From NCBI GenBank assembly GCA_902619665.1, contig CACNFB010000002.1, forward strand, positions 91,113 to 155,112: a stretch of 64,000 nucleotides of DNA, read 5' to 3'. Below the pieces are notes generated by a model. That model saw only the letters and a list, made by a program, of their open reading frames with translations. It was not told the DNA's origin and ran no database searches. Positions 52,134 through 60,750 of the stretch are shown here, one piece after another (within the stretch, counting starts at the first letter, position 1; each line of letters opens with the position of its first letter). A program made the translations under genes and the position numbers. Source of the stretch: an uncultured Pelagibacteraceae bacterium (GTDB lineage: Bacteria; Pseudomonadota; Alphaproteobacteria; Pelagibacterales; Pelagibacteraceae).

Positions 52134-53402
52134 TTAACTCCATTTTTTTTCAAACTTATGTCTAATTATTTGGGCAAATAAATTCATTATTATTAAAAAA
52201 CCAAGTAAAACCATTATACATGCCGAGACTTTTTCAACAAATCCTCTCTCAGCACTTTCAGCCCAAATATAGATTTGAACTGGTAAACTTGCTGCAGGAT
52301 CCATTGGTGACCCAGGTATCGTGTTAACAAAAGCAACCATTCCAATTAAAATTAGGGGTGCAGTTTCTCCTAAAGCTTGAGCTAAACCAATTATTGTACC
52401 TGATAAAGTCCCAGGCATTGAAAGAGGAACGGTATGATGCATTGTGGTTTGCATTCGACTTGCGCCCATAGCAAGTGCTGCCTCTCTTATACTTGGAGGA
52501 ACCGCTTTTAAAGATGCCCTCGCAGCTATAATTATTGTTGGTAAAGTCATCAATGATAAAGTGATACCTCCAACTAAAGGGGTAGACCTAGGAAGGTGAA
52601 ATATAGCCAATAAAACACCTAATCCGAGTAACCCAAAGACAATAGATGGTACTGCAGCCAAGTTATTTATATTTACTTCAATAAAATCAGTAAATCTATT
52701 TTTAGGTGCAAACTCTTCAAGATAAATTGCTGCAAGCACCGCCACAGGAAAAGCTATCATTAAGCATACAAGTATAGAAAAAATTGAGCCCATAAATGAA
52801 CTAGCTATACCAGCAAGTTCTGGTTCTCTAGAGTCAGCATATGTAAAAAAACTGATATTAAATTTACTTTCAACTTTACCTTTTGCAACAAGTTGATCGA
52901 AAATTTTTAATTGATAATCGCTTACCCTTCTTTGATCTTCCGGTAAATCTCTTGGATAATTTCCTTTAAAGACTTGATCTAAATCATCTGAAGCGGTTAG
53001 ATAAACTTCTTTTGTTTTTCCTATTAAACCAGGGTTATTTAGAAGTTCATTTTTAATTTCTTTTTCAAAAAAATAAGACACCATTCTCTTCAATTCATTT
53101 TCTTGATCTTCATTGGCATTTGGATCTAAGTCAGCCATTGATTTTAATGCTATATCGTAATAATCAGCATCCTTTAAATCCTCATTAGAAGGATTTTGTT
53201 CTAACATCATTAATTCAGCATCAAAAGTTACTGGAACAATGAGCCACGTTTTTTGAAAAGCAGTATAGCCAGTTGAAAAAATTTTAAAAATAAAGATTGT
53301 TAAAAATAAAAGTGCCATAAAAATTGCACTCAGACCGTATAAGCGAAATCTCTGTTCAGCTTTGTATCTTTTATTTAATAATTGTTCTTTATTTTTATTC
53401 AT
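52134..53402 (-). CDS. pstA: Phosphate ABC transporter permease PstA
   Basis: [41 protein letters not shown]. Confidence 0.95.
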   Translation of the reverse strand: MNKNKEQLLNKRYKAEQRFRLYGLSAIFMALLFLTIFIFKIFSTGYTAFQKTWLIVPVTFDAELMMLEQNPSNEDLKDADYYDIALKSMADLDPNANEDQENELKRMVSYFFEKEIKNELLNNPGLIGKTKEVYLTASDDLDQVFKGNYPRDLPEDQRRVSDYQLKIFDQLVAKGKVESKFNISFFTYADSREPELAGIASSFMGSIFSILVCLMIAFPVAVLAAIYLEEFAPKNRFTDFIEVNINNLAAVPSIVFGLLGLGVLLAIFHLPRSTPLVGGITLSLMTLPTIIIAARASLKAVPPSIREAALAMGASRMQTTMHHTVPLSMPGTLSGTIIGLAQALGETAPLILIGMVAFVNTIPGSPMDPAASLPVQIYIWAESAERGFVEKVSACIMVLLGFLIIMNLFAQIIRHKFEKKWS

Positions 53403-54780
53403 ATTTTTCTCTATATTTTTTAACTACTCTTAAGGCCACGATATTTAAACAAAGCGTTACTAGAAATAATGACATACCTAAAGCAAAAGCGGCTTGCGTT
53501 TTTGGGTCGCCAAAAGCTTGGTCTCCAATTAAAATTACCACAATTTGCGCGGTAATTGTTGAAGTAGATTCTAATGGATTTAAAGTTAAGTTAGCAGCTA
53601 AACCCGAGGCCATAACAACTATCATTGTTTCTCCAATAGCTCTTGAAACGCCAAGTAAAATAGATCCAACTATCCCGGGCAAAGCTGCGGGAAAAATAAC
53701 TCTCTTAATTGTTTCTGATTTAGTTGCTCCCATAGCGTAACTTCCATCTCTTAAACTTTGAGGCACACTTGTAATTACATCGTCACTTAAACTTGAAATA
53801 AATGGTATGATCATAATACCCATTACCCCTCCTGCTGCTAAAGCACTTTCAGCTGAAACTTCAAGACCCATTGAGGTTCCTAATTCTTTCAAAAATGGTC
53901 CAACTGTTAGGGCAGCAAAAAAACCATAAACAACTGTTGGTATACCAGCTAAAATTTCAATTAAAGGTTTTGCATATTGTCTAACTTTGCTAGATGCATA
54001 TTCAGCTAAATAAATTCCACTCATTAATCCAATTGGGATAGCAACGCACATAGCAATAAATGCAATAAAAAAAGTACCTGCAAAAATAGGGACCGCTCCA
54101 AAAGTATCTGAATACATTGATGGATCTAAAGCCTCAGAAGAATCTCTTACAAAAGCTTTTGCTGGATACCAATGAGTTCCAAAGACAAAATCAAATAATG
54201 GAATTACTTTAAAAAAATCTATAGTTTGAAATATAAGTGAGAAAACTATTCCAACAGTAGTTAATATTGCAGCTAAAGAGGCTGTAAATAAAACTGCATT
54301 CAAAAATTTTTCAACTGGTTCTCTTGTTCTAGAATTAGATGAAATTCTTTTATACGCATAAGCAACTGAAGCAATAATTATAGATAATACTATAACAGCT
54401 TTTGAACTTTGAGCTATTGATCGAAGACTTAAATATTTTTCTGCTGAAGCCTCAATAAAAGGTGTAATTTCTCCGGTAAATTGTCCTCGCGACAATGATT
54501 TTGTTTTTTCGTATATTAAATTTAATTCATCATCAAGATAACCTTGATTTGAATAATCGCTCAAGACTAATAACTTTACAATTGTAGGCTCAAAAATTGC
54601 CCATAAAGAAAAAATTATAAAGGCTGGTATTGCGCACCAAATTGCAAGATAATAACCATAAAATTGTGGTAATGCAGTTAATCTTTTATTTGAAGATTGA
54701 ATTGTATATGCTTTTTTGCGTCCAAAATAATAGCTTGTGAAACCAAGAAGAACAATAAATGTAAACAATATTAAGTTCAA
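53395..54780 (-). CDS. pstC: Phosphate ABC transporter permease PstC
   Basis: IEILAGIPTVVYGFFAALTVGP, RDGSYAMGATKSETIKRVIFPAALPG. Confidence 0.95.
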   Translation of the reverse strand: MNLILFTFIVLLGFTSYYFGRKKAYTIQSSNKRLTALPQFYGYYLAIWCAIPAFIIFSLWAIFEPTIVKLLVLSDYSNQGYLDDELNLIYEKTKSLSRGQFTGEITPFIEASAEKYLSLRSIAQSSKAVIVLSIIIASVAYAYKRISSNSRTREPVEKFLNAVLFTASLAAILTTVGIVFSLIFQTIDFFKVIPLFDFVFGTHWYPAKAFVRDSSEALDPSMYSDTFGAVPIFAGTFFIAFIAMCVAIPIGLMSGIYLAEYASSKVRQYAKPLIEILAGIPTVVYGFFAALTVGPFLKELGTSMGLEVSAESALAAGGVMGIMIIPFISSLSDDVITSVPQSLRDGSYAMGATKSETIKRVIFPAALPGIVGSILLGVSRAIGETMIVVMASGLAANLTLNPLESTSTITAQIVVILIGDQAFGDPKTQAAFALGMSLFLVTLCLNIVALRVVKKYREKYE

Positions 54781-54819
54781 AAGAATCTCCTTTATTGGGA
54801 CTTTACTATTGTTTGAAAA

Positions 54820-54845
54820 AAAAGGGGTCTAAAAAGACCCCTTTT
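54820..54845. terminator. Rho-independent-type hairpin after pstS, before pstC
   Basis: AAAAGGGGTCT-AAAA-AGACCCCTTTT inverted repeat in the pstS-pstC gap. Confidence 0.85.
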
Positions 54846-54870
54846 TAATCATTTGTTAACTGAGAAATAA

Positions 54871-55902
54871 TTAATTACCCATAGCAACTAGCTTCGTAGC
54901 ATTAGTTCTAGTTGTTTTATACAACTTAGAGTCTAATGGCACCAAACCAATGTCTGCTAGATAACCACCTTTTCCTATAGCTTTCTTAGTTGTGAATTCT
55001 TTCACAAACTCATGTAGGCCTGGAATTACTCCAACGTGGGCTTTTTTCACGTAAAAGAATAAAGGTCTAGCAACAGCATAACTGTAGTCTTGAATAGACT
55101 TCAATGATGGTTGTCCACCATCAATACTTGCTGCTTGTAATTTATCTTTTGCAGCTAGGAAATAACTGAAGCCAAAGAAACCAAACATTTCTTTATCTTG
55201 AGTTAACTTTTGGATGATTAAACTATCGTTTTCTCCTACTTCAATAGCAGCACCATCTTCTCTGTAAAGTTTTTGAGGTTTTTTGTATTTTTTATTTCCA
55301 GCTTCAAAACCAGCTTTATAAAGAGCTTTAGCTTCTTTAGTCATACCTTTTTTCATTACTAAAGAATTCCAAGCATCTCTAGTTCCTGATGTTCCTGGTG
55401 GGATCATCACTGAAATTTTTTGTTTTGGTAAGCTAGGGTCAATTTGATCCCAAGTTTTATAGATATTTGGAACTAATTTACCATCAACAACTGTATGAGC
55501 GGCTAGTGCTAAGTATAATTGTTCTTTTGTAAAGTTTACTGGTTTTGCATCTTTACTGTAAGCTAATGTAATACCGTCGTTTCCAATTACGATTTCAACG
55601 ATATCATTAACACCATTTTTCTTACATAGTGCTTTTTCTTTATCTTTCATAGCTCTTGATGCATTTGTAATATCTGGATGTTGTTCACCTACACCAGCGC
55701 AAAATAGTTTAGCTCCACCACCAGTACCAGTAGACTCAATAACAGGAGTTTTAAATCCTGAACCACCAAATCTTTCAGCAACAACAGTCGCATAAGGGAA
55801 TACCGTAGAAGAACCAACTATCTTAATTTGATCTCTTGCTTGAGCAACAGTTGCTATTGATAAAGCAACTAATGAAGCAATTATTATAGTTAGTTTTTTC
55901 AT
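54871..55902 (-). CDS. pstS: Phosphate-binding periplasmic protein PstS; start at MKKLTII
   Basis: IKIVGSSTVFPYATVVAERFG, ESTGTGGGAKLFCAG, PPGTSGTRDAWNSL. Confidence 0.96.
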   Translation of the reverse strand: MKKLTIIIASLVALSIATVAQARDQIKIVGSSTVFPYATVVAERFGGSGFKTPVIESTGTGGGAKLFCAGVGEQHPDITNASRAMKDKEKALCKKNGVNDIVEIVIGNDGITLAYSKDAKPVNFTKEQLYLALAAHTVVDGKLVPNIYKTWDQIDPSLPKQKISVMIPPGTSGTRDAWNSLVMKKGMTKEAKALYKAGFEAGNKKYKKPQKLYREDGAAIEVGENDSLIIQKLTQDKEMFGFFGFSYFLAAKDKLQAASIDGGQPSLKSIQDYSYAVARPLFFYVKKAHVGVIPGLHEFVKEFTTKKAIGKGGYLADIGLVPLDSKLYKTTRTNATKLVAMGN

Positions 55903-55971
55903 TATCTTTAATCCTTTCATTATTTATTAATTAAAAGATGACAGACTCGTATAAATTTATTGAATCTTTAA

Positions 55972-56000
55972 TATTACAGAATTGTTACACTTTTGTTAAA
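55972..56000 (-). promoter_or_regulatory. Pho-box-like triple direct repeat upstream of pstS
   Basis: Minus strand TTTAACA-AAAG-TGTAACA-ATTC-TGTAATA, three heptamers with 11-bp phasing. Confidence 0.65.
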
Positions 56001-56034
56001 AATGTAACTTTATAGTTGAAACTTAATAAAACTT

Positions 56035-56643
56035 TTAGTTGTATTTTTTTGATATAATTATCTTTTCAACATCAGTTTCTAGGCCACCACTACATGACAC
56101 GGGGTTTACCTTTTCACTAAGAGCTAGTTCATTGCTTGGACGTAAAGTTATTTCAAGTTTTACCAAGTTTACTAATTCTTCTCTAATATCTTCATCATAT
56201 CTCCAGCTAGGCCATGAACTTGGTGTTGAAAATATAGAGGTTAAATAACTTGTAGCCATAGTATATCTGTAATTACTCAAGTTTTCATTCCTTAATAAAA
56301 AATCTCTTACAGAACTAAAAATATTTCTACATCTAAAAGAATCCGAAAAGTAATTTTCCTCCTTAAGATTTTTACTCATAGGAACAGAAACAATTAAATC
56401 AATTGAGTTTTTAGAATATGAGGTAACTACGTTAGTATAAAATTCAGATTCAGAAATCTCTAAATGATCTTTTATAGAAGGATATGAAGTTTTTAAATCT
56501 GCTTCTAGTCTAAAAATCCCAATATCAAAAACTGTAAGTTGCTGATTTCTTAATAATGTTGTTATATCTTTGGAAAAAACACTTGTTGTTAAAGAGCTTA
56601 ACAAAAAAGCAAAAATTAAAATATTTTTAAGTATTCTAATCAT
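56035..56643 (-). CDS. Unknown secreted protein between phoR and pstS; start at MIRILKN
   Basis: Signal-peptide-like N-terminus MIRILKNILIFAFLLSSLTTSVFSKD, about 200 aa, no motif recognised. Confidence 0.75.
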   Translation of the reverse strand: MIRILKNILIFAFLLSSLTTSVFSKDITTLLRNQQLTVFDIGIFRLEADLKTSYPSIKDHLEISESEFYTNVVTSYSKNSIDLIVSVPMSKNLKEENYFSDSFRCRNIFSSVRDFLLRNENLSNYRYTMATSYLTSIFSTPSSWPSWRYDEDIREELVNLVKLEITLRPSNELALSEKVNPVSCSGGLETDVEKIIISKKYN

Positions 56644-56733
56644 GCTTAAAAATAATAAAAAGACTAACATTAATCAAGTAAAGAAATGTTATAAAAACAT
56701 TCTAAAATTATTATAAATCAATACTTTTTAAAT

Positions 56734-57879
56734 CTAAGTTTTTGTTGGTAAATAAATCTGAACTTCAGTTCCTTTATTTTCCTCACTTAGAATCTCATAA
56801 TGTCCACGATGTTGAGTAACAATATGTTTAACAATAGCTAATCCTAAACCAGTTCCACCAACCTTGTTACTTTGTTCAAGATCTACTCTAAAAAATCTTT
56901 CTGTAATTCTAGAAATATATCTTTGGGGAATACCAACACCTTCATCTTTAATACTGATCATAAAATTTTTTTCTAACAATTTACCAACACTAATTTTGCT
57001 TGATATAAAAATAGACTTGTTTTCATTTGAATACTTAATTGCATTATCTAAAAGATTAGAAAAAACAGTTTGTAATTTTTTTTCATCTCCAATAACAATT
57101 GTTGGATTTGCGAGAGATAAATTAATATTTAATTTCTTTTTTTTTAAAACAATTTCAAAATTACTGATGATTGTTTTGAAAAGATCATTTATATTAACTA
57201 AAGAGTTTGGCCTTATGTGTTCTTCTAATTCAATTCTTGTGAGTATTAGAAGATCATTAATTAAATTTTCCATTCTATTTGATTGATCAGTCATTATTTT
57301 CATAAATTTTTTTTTAGCCTTTTCATCATCAGACGCTGGGCCCTCAATTGTTTCTAATGATCCTTTGATTGCCATTAAAGGTGTTCTTAATTCATGGCTT
57401 ACATTAGCGACAAAATCAGTTTTAAATTTTTGTGCTTTTGTAATTTCAGTAAAATCTTTTAAAAATAACACAACAGAATCTGGTTCAGTAAATAAATGAG
57501 TTGGACCAGGAATAATATAAATTTTATAAAATTGATATGATGGGAGGTCTATTTCAATGTCAATATTTTTTGTTTTATTTTCAACTATAGCTTTTTCAAT
57601 ATTTTCTATTAATTCTGGCTTTCGAATTACAGCAGATATGTTTTTATCAACTAAACTACTTCCAAATCTTTTTAATGCACTTGGATTAGCATATTTAATT
57701 ATATTAAATTTATTTAATGCGAAAAACTGATCTTCAAGCTCGTCTATAATTACTCTTTTTGTTTTTTCCTCTCTTTTATTAACTATTATGGCAGTATTTA
57801 TTGGTTTGTTTTTTTTTTGATTAAGTAAATATAGGAGATAAATTATAACAATTACAAGTAGGATGACTAAATATTCCAT
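56734..57879 (-). CDS. phoR: Phosphate regulon sensor histidine kinase PhoR
   Basis: KTDFVANVSHELRTPLMAIKGSLET H-box, DEGVGIPQRYISRITERFFRVD, GTGLGLAIVKHI. Confidence 0.93.
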   Translation of the reverse strand: MEYLVILLVIVIIYLLYLLNQKKNKPINTAIIVNKREEKTKRVIIDELEDQFFALNKFNIIKYANPSALKRFGSSLVDKNISAVIRKPELIENIEKAIVENKTKNIDIEIDLPSYQFYKIYIIPGPTHLFTEPDSVVLFLKDFTEITKAQKFKTDFVANVSHELRTPLMAIKGSLETIEGPASDDEKAKKKFMKIMTDQSNRMENLINDLLILTRIELEEHIRPNSLVNINDLFKTIISNFEIVLKKKKLNINLSLANPTIVIGDEKKLQTVFSNLLDNAIKYSNENKSIFISSKISVGKLLEKNFMISIKDEGVGIPQRYISRITERFFRVDLEQSNKVGGTGLGLAIVKHIVTQHRGHYEILSEENKGTEVQIYLPTKT

Positions 57880-57903
57880 AAATTAGATAGTTTAATTTTG
57901 CAA

Positions 57904-57921
57904 TATTACACTTTTTAATGC
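57904..57921. promoter_or_regulatory. Candidate weak Pho-box-like element upstream of phoR
   Basis: Plus strand TATTACACTTTTTAATGC shares TTACACTTTT with the pstS element (GTTACACTTTTGTTAAA). Confidence 0.3.
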
Positions 57922-57941
57922 AAACAAATTGAGAAAAATAA

Positions 57942-58949
57942 CTAATGGTTAGGTGAAATATTGTTAAAAAATATTTTTGCTGTTTCTTCCCAAGTGAATT
58001 TTTTTGCAAATTCAAGACAATCATTTCTATCAACTTTTAAAGCTTTTTGGGCTGAAACTTTAAGATTATTGTCTAAACAATTTATTTTGGATCCTTCAAA
58101 TATATCTTTAGGACCTGGAACAGGATACGCTGCAACAGGTGTTCCACAATTTAAAGCCTCGGTAACCACAATTCCAAATGTATCTGTTTTACTAGGGAAT
58201 ACAAAAACATCGGAGGATGCAAAATGTGATGCTAATTCACCGTTGGTTTTTTCTCCTAAAAAAATATCTTTAGGGAATTCTTTTTTTAATTTTTTTAAAT
58301 CAGGTCCTTTTCCTATTATTATTTTTGTACCTTCTAAATCACATTCTAAAAAAGCTCTTATATTTTTCTCAACTGCAACTCTTCCAACATAAATCCAAAT
58401 TGGTCTTTTGTGGGGTAAATCAATTTTTTTAGGGTTCTTAAATGCTCCGTGATTTCCACCTCTGGTCCAAGTAATCATTTTATTATCATCTATACCTATA
58501 TTAATTAATTCTCTTCTCATAGACTCTGTTGTTACTAAAATTCTCTCAGCCTTATTATGAAAATTTGCTAAAAATTTTTCAGCCCATTTTGCAGGTATAA
58601 TTGGAAAATATAATTTAAGATATTTATCAAACCTTGTATGAAAACTTGTAGTAAACTTTAGATTATTCTTTAAACAATATCTTCTTGCCATAGTTCCTAT
58701 AGGACCTTCAGTAGCGATATGAATTGCATCAGGTTTTATTTTTTTTATCAAACTACCAACTCTTGGCCAAACATTAATAGATAATCTAATTTCATTATAT
58801 TTGGGCATCGGAAAAGTTAAAAATAAGTCTGGAGTGATATATTCTACTAAATGACCCTGTTTTTTTAAAACTTGCCCTGTTTCATGAAGAGTTCTTACTA
58901 CACCATTAACTTGAGGGAAATATGCATCTGTCGCAATTAAGATTTTCAT
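57942..58949 (-). CDS. agt: GT4 glycosyltransferase, Agt-like (diacylglycerol glycosyltransferase of the PlcP-Agt pathway)
   Basis: DAYFPQVNGVVRTLHETGQVLKKQGH, FVFPSKTDTFGIVVTEALNCGTPVAAYPVPGP; directly downstream of plcP-like gene. Confidence 0.82.
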   Translation of the reverse strand: MKILIATDAYFPQVNGVVRTLHETGQVLKKQGHLVEYITPDLFLTFPMPKYNEIRLSINVWPRVGSLIKKIKPDAIHIATEGPIGTMARRYCLKNNLKFTTSFHTRFDKYLKLYFPIIPAKWAEKFLANFHNKAERILVTTESMRRELINIGIDDNKMITWTRGGNHGAFKNPKKIDLPHKRPIWIYVGRVAVEKNIRAFLECDLEGTKIIIGKGPDLKKLKKEFPKDIFLGEKTNGELASHFASSDVFVFPSKTDTFGIVVTEALNCGTPVAAYPVPGPKDIFEGSKINCLDNNLKVSAQKALKVDRNDCLEFAKKFTWEETAKIFFNNISPNH

Positions 58950-58952
58950 TTT

Positions 58953-59801
58953 TTAAGATGCTTTTTTAAGATTTTTTGTTTTTAAAGTTTGTGAAATTTC
59001 CTCATTATTGAAATATTTATCTCTTATTTTATCCCAATAAATAATTTCGAATTTTCCATTGTAATTTTCTACTAATGCGGTGCATGACTCAACCCAATCA
59101 CCACAATTAAGATAATTTATTCCATTAAACTCTTGATCTTCCGCATGATGAATATGACCACAAATTATTCCATCATATTTTTTGTTTTTTGCATAATCTG
59201 AAAGTGTTTTTTCATATTCACCAATATATTTTACTGCATTTTTAACTTTATATTTTAAGAATTTAGCAAGTGACCAGTAATCTTTGCCTCTTAATTTTCT
59301 AAAGAAATTTATAACCACATTAATTCTTAGTAATAAATTATAAGCAACAGATCCAATTTTAGATAACCATTTAGCGTGTTTCATTACCCCGTCCCACGCA
59401 TCACCATGTACAATTAAATATTTTTTTCCTAAATTAGTTTCGTGAACAATTCTATTTAACATGTGTATGTCACCAAAATTCATAGGAATAAATTTTCTAA
59501 ATAATTCATCATGATTGCCTACTATGTAGAAAACTTTAGTACCATGTCTTGCTTTTCTTAATATTTTTTGAATTACGTCATTATGTTCTTGAGGCCAATA
59601 AAAATTTTTTTGCATCGCCCAAACATCAACAATATCTCCAACAAGATAAAGATTTTCTGATCTAGAGTTTTTAAAAAATTCTAAAATCTTACTTGCCTGA
59701 CACCCCTTTGTTCCAAGATGTAAATCTGAAATAAATATACTTCTATACTTTAATAAAGGTGATTTATTTGTCATATAAACTTGTTTTATTTTTTGATTCA
59801 C
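58953..59801 (-). CDS. plcP: Metallophosphoesterase, PlcP-like phospholipase C
   Basis: IFISDLHLGTKGCQASKILEFF, GDIVDVWAMQKNFYWPQEHNDV, GNHDELFRKF, ICGHIHHAE. Confidence 0.82.
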   Translation of the reverse strand: MNQKIKQVYMTNKSPLLKYRSIFISDLHLGTKGCQASKILEFFKNSRSENLYLVGDIVDVWAMQKNFYWPQEHNDVIQKILRKARHGTKVFYIVGNHDELFRKFIPMNFGDIHMLNRIVHETNLGKKYLIVHGDAWDGVMKHAKWLSKIGSVAYNLLLRINVVINFFRKLRGKDYWSLAKFLKYKVKNAVKYIGEYEKTLSDYAKNKKYDGIICGHIHHAEDQEFNGINYLNCGDWVESCTALVENYNGKFEIIYWDKIRDKYFNNEEISQTLKTKNLKKAS

Positions 59802-59837
59802 TTATAAGTAGAAACATAATTATCTTGTACATAATAA

Positions 59838-59855
59838 TGTTACAGAATTATTAAA
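59838..59855. promoter_or_regulatory. Pho-box-like element in the plcP / DAG-kinase divergent gap
   Basis: Plus TGTTACA-GAAT-TATTAAA (minus TTTAATA-ATTC-TGTAACA); shares TTACAGAATT with the pstS element. Confidence 0.5.
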
Positions 59856-59857
59856 TT

Positions 59858-60748
59858 ATGAAATTTTGTTTGATATATAATAAAAAATCTGCCGGTGGAA
59901 GAAAGACTAATTTTATTAAGAAGATTGTTTATGAAATTCGAAAACAATACCAGGTTGATTTTTTTGAGACAAAAAGTGAGAACCAAGCATCAGAAATAAT
60001 AAAAAATATCCCAAAAAATCAATATAACAGATTATTATTAGCTGGTGGAGATGGGTCAGTTTCATTTGCTATTAACGAACTTATAAAAAATAATTTTAAT
60101 TTTAATAAAGATTTTGCAATTGGATATATTCCAGCAGGAACAGCTAACATTCTACAAGCTGAATTGGGTATGTCTAAAAACATTAAACAAATTGCAAAAA
60201 CATTAACCTCAAATAATTTTAATAAATCTAATTTAATGAAAATAAATGAAAAACATTTTGTTTTGATGGCAGGATTAGGATGGGATGCTCAAATAGTTCA
60301 ATCAATTAATTCCTCGATTAAAAAAATAATGGGAAAATTAATATTTGGTATTAAAGGTTTACAAAAATTTTTATTTATGAAGAATAATAAAATCAAGATA
60401 TTTATCGATAATGAAACTATTTATGCAGATTGGGTTCTATGTACAAATAGCAAATATTATGCAGGTCATCATTCAATAGCAAAAACAAATATCTTTGATG
60501 ATAAAGTTGTTACATACATCTTTGAAAACTTAAATCGATTAAAATTATTATATTACATATATTTAGTAGCTATTTATGGTAATTTAGAAAAATCAAAATC
60601 AGTGATTACAAAATATGATGATAATATTAAATTTGAAGGTATGAATAGTAAAATACCAGTGCAAATTGATGGTGACAATTTTGGTAATTTCAAAGAAGTT
60701 TTAATTTCAAAATCAGAAAAAAAAATAAATATATTAAAGTCTGCTTAA
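59858..60748 (+). CDS. Diacylglycerol kinase-family lipid kinase
   Basis: IYNKKSAGGRK, LLLAGGDGSVSFAINEL, IPAGTANILQAELG (DAGK catalytic domain). Confidence 0.88.
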   Translation: MKFCLIYNKKSAGGRKTNFIKKIVYEIRKQYQVDFFETKSENQASEIIKNIPKNQYNRLLLAGGDGSVSFAINELIKNNFNFNKDFAIGYIPAGTANILQAELGMSKNIKQIAKTLTSNNFNKSNLMKINEKHFVLMAGLGWDAQIVQSINSSIKKIMGKLIFGIKGLQKFLFMKNNKIKIFIDNETIYADWVLCTNSKYYAGHHSIAKTNIFDDKVVTYIFENLNRLKLLYYIYLVAIYGNLEKSKSVITKYDDNIKFEGMNSKIPVQIDGDNFGNFKEVLISKSEKKINILKSA

Positions 60749-60750
60749 TA

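Noticed and set aside
53324-53740. 138-aa plus-strand ORF spanning pstA/pstC junction
   Set aside because: Antisense shadow across two conserved permeases.
56864-57286. 140-aa plus-strand ORF opposite phoR
   Set aside because: Antisense to the kinase domain of a well-supported histidine kinase.
57961-58392. 143-aa plus-strand ORF opposite the agt-like gene
   Set aside because: Antisense shadow ORF; the minus-strand glycosyltransferase has clear motifs.
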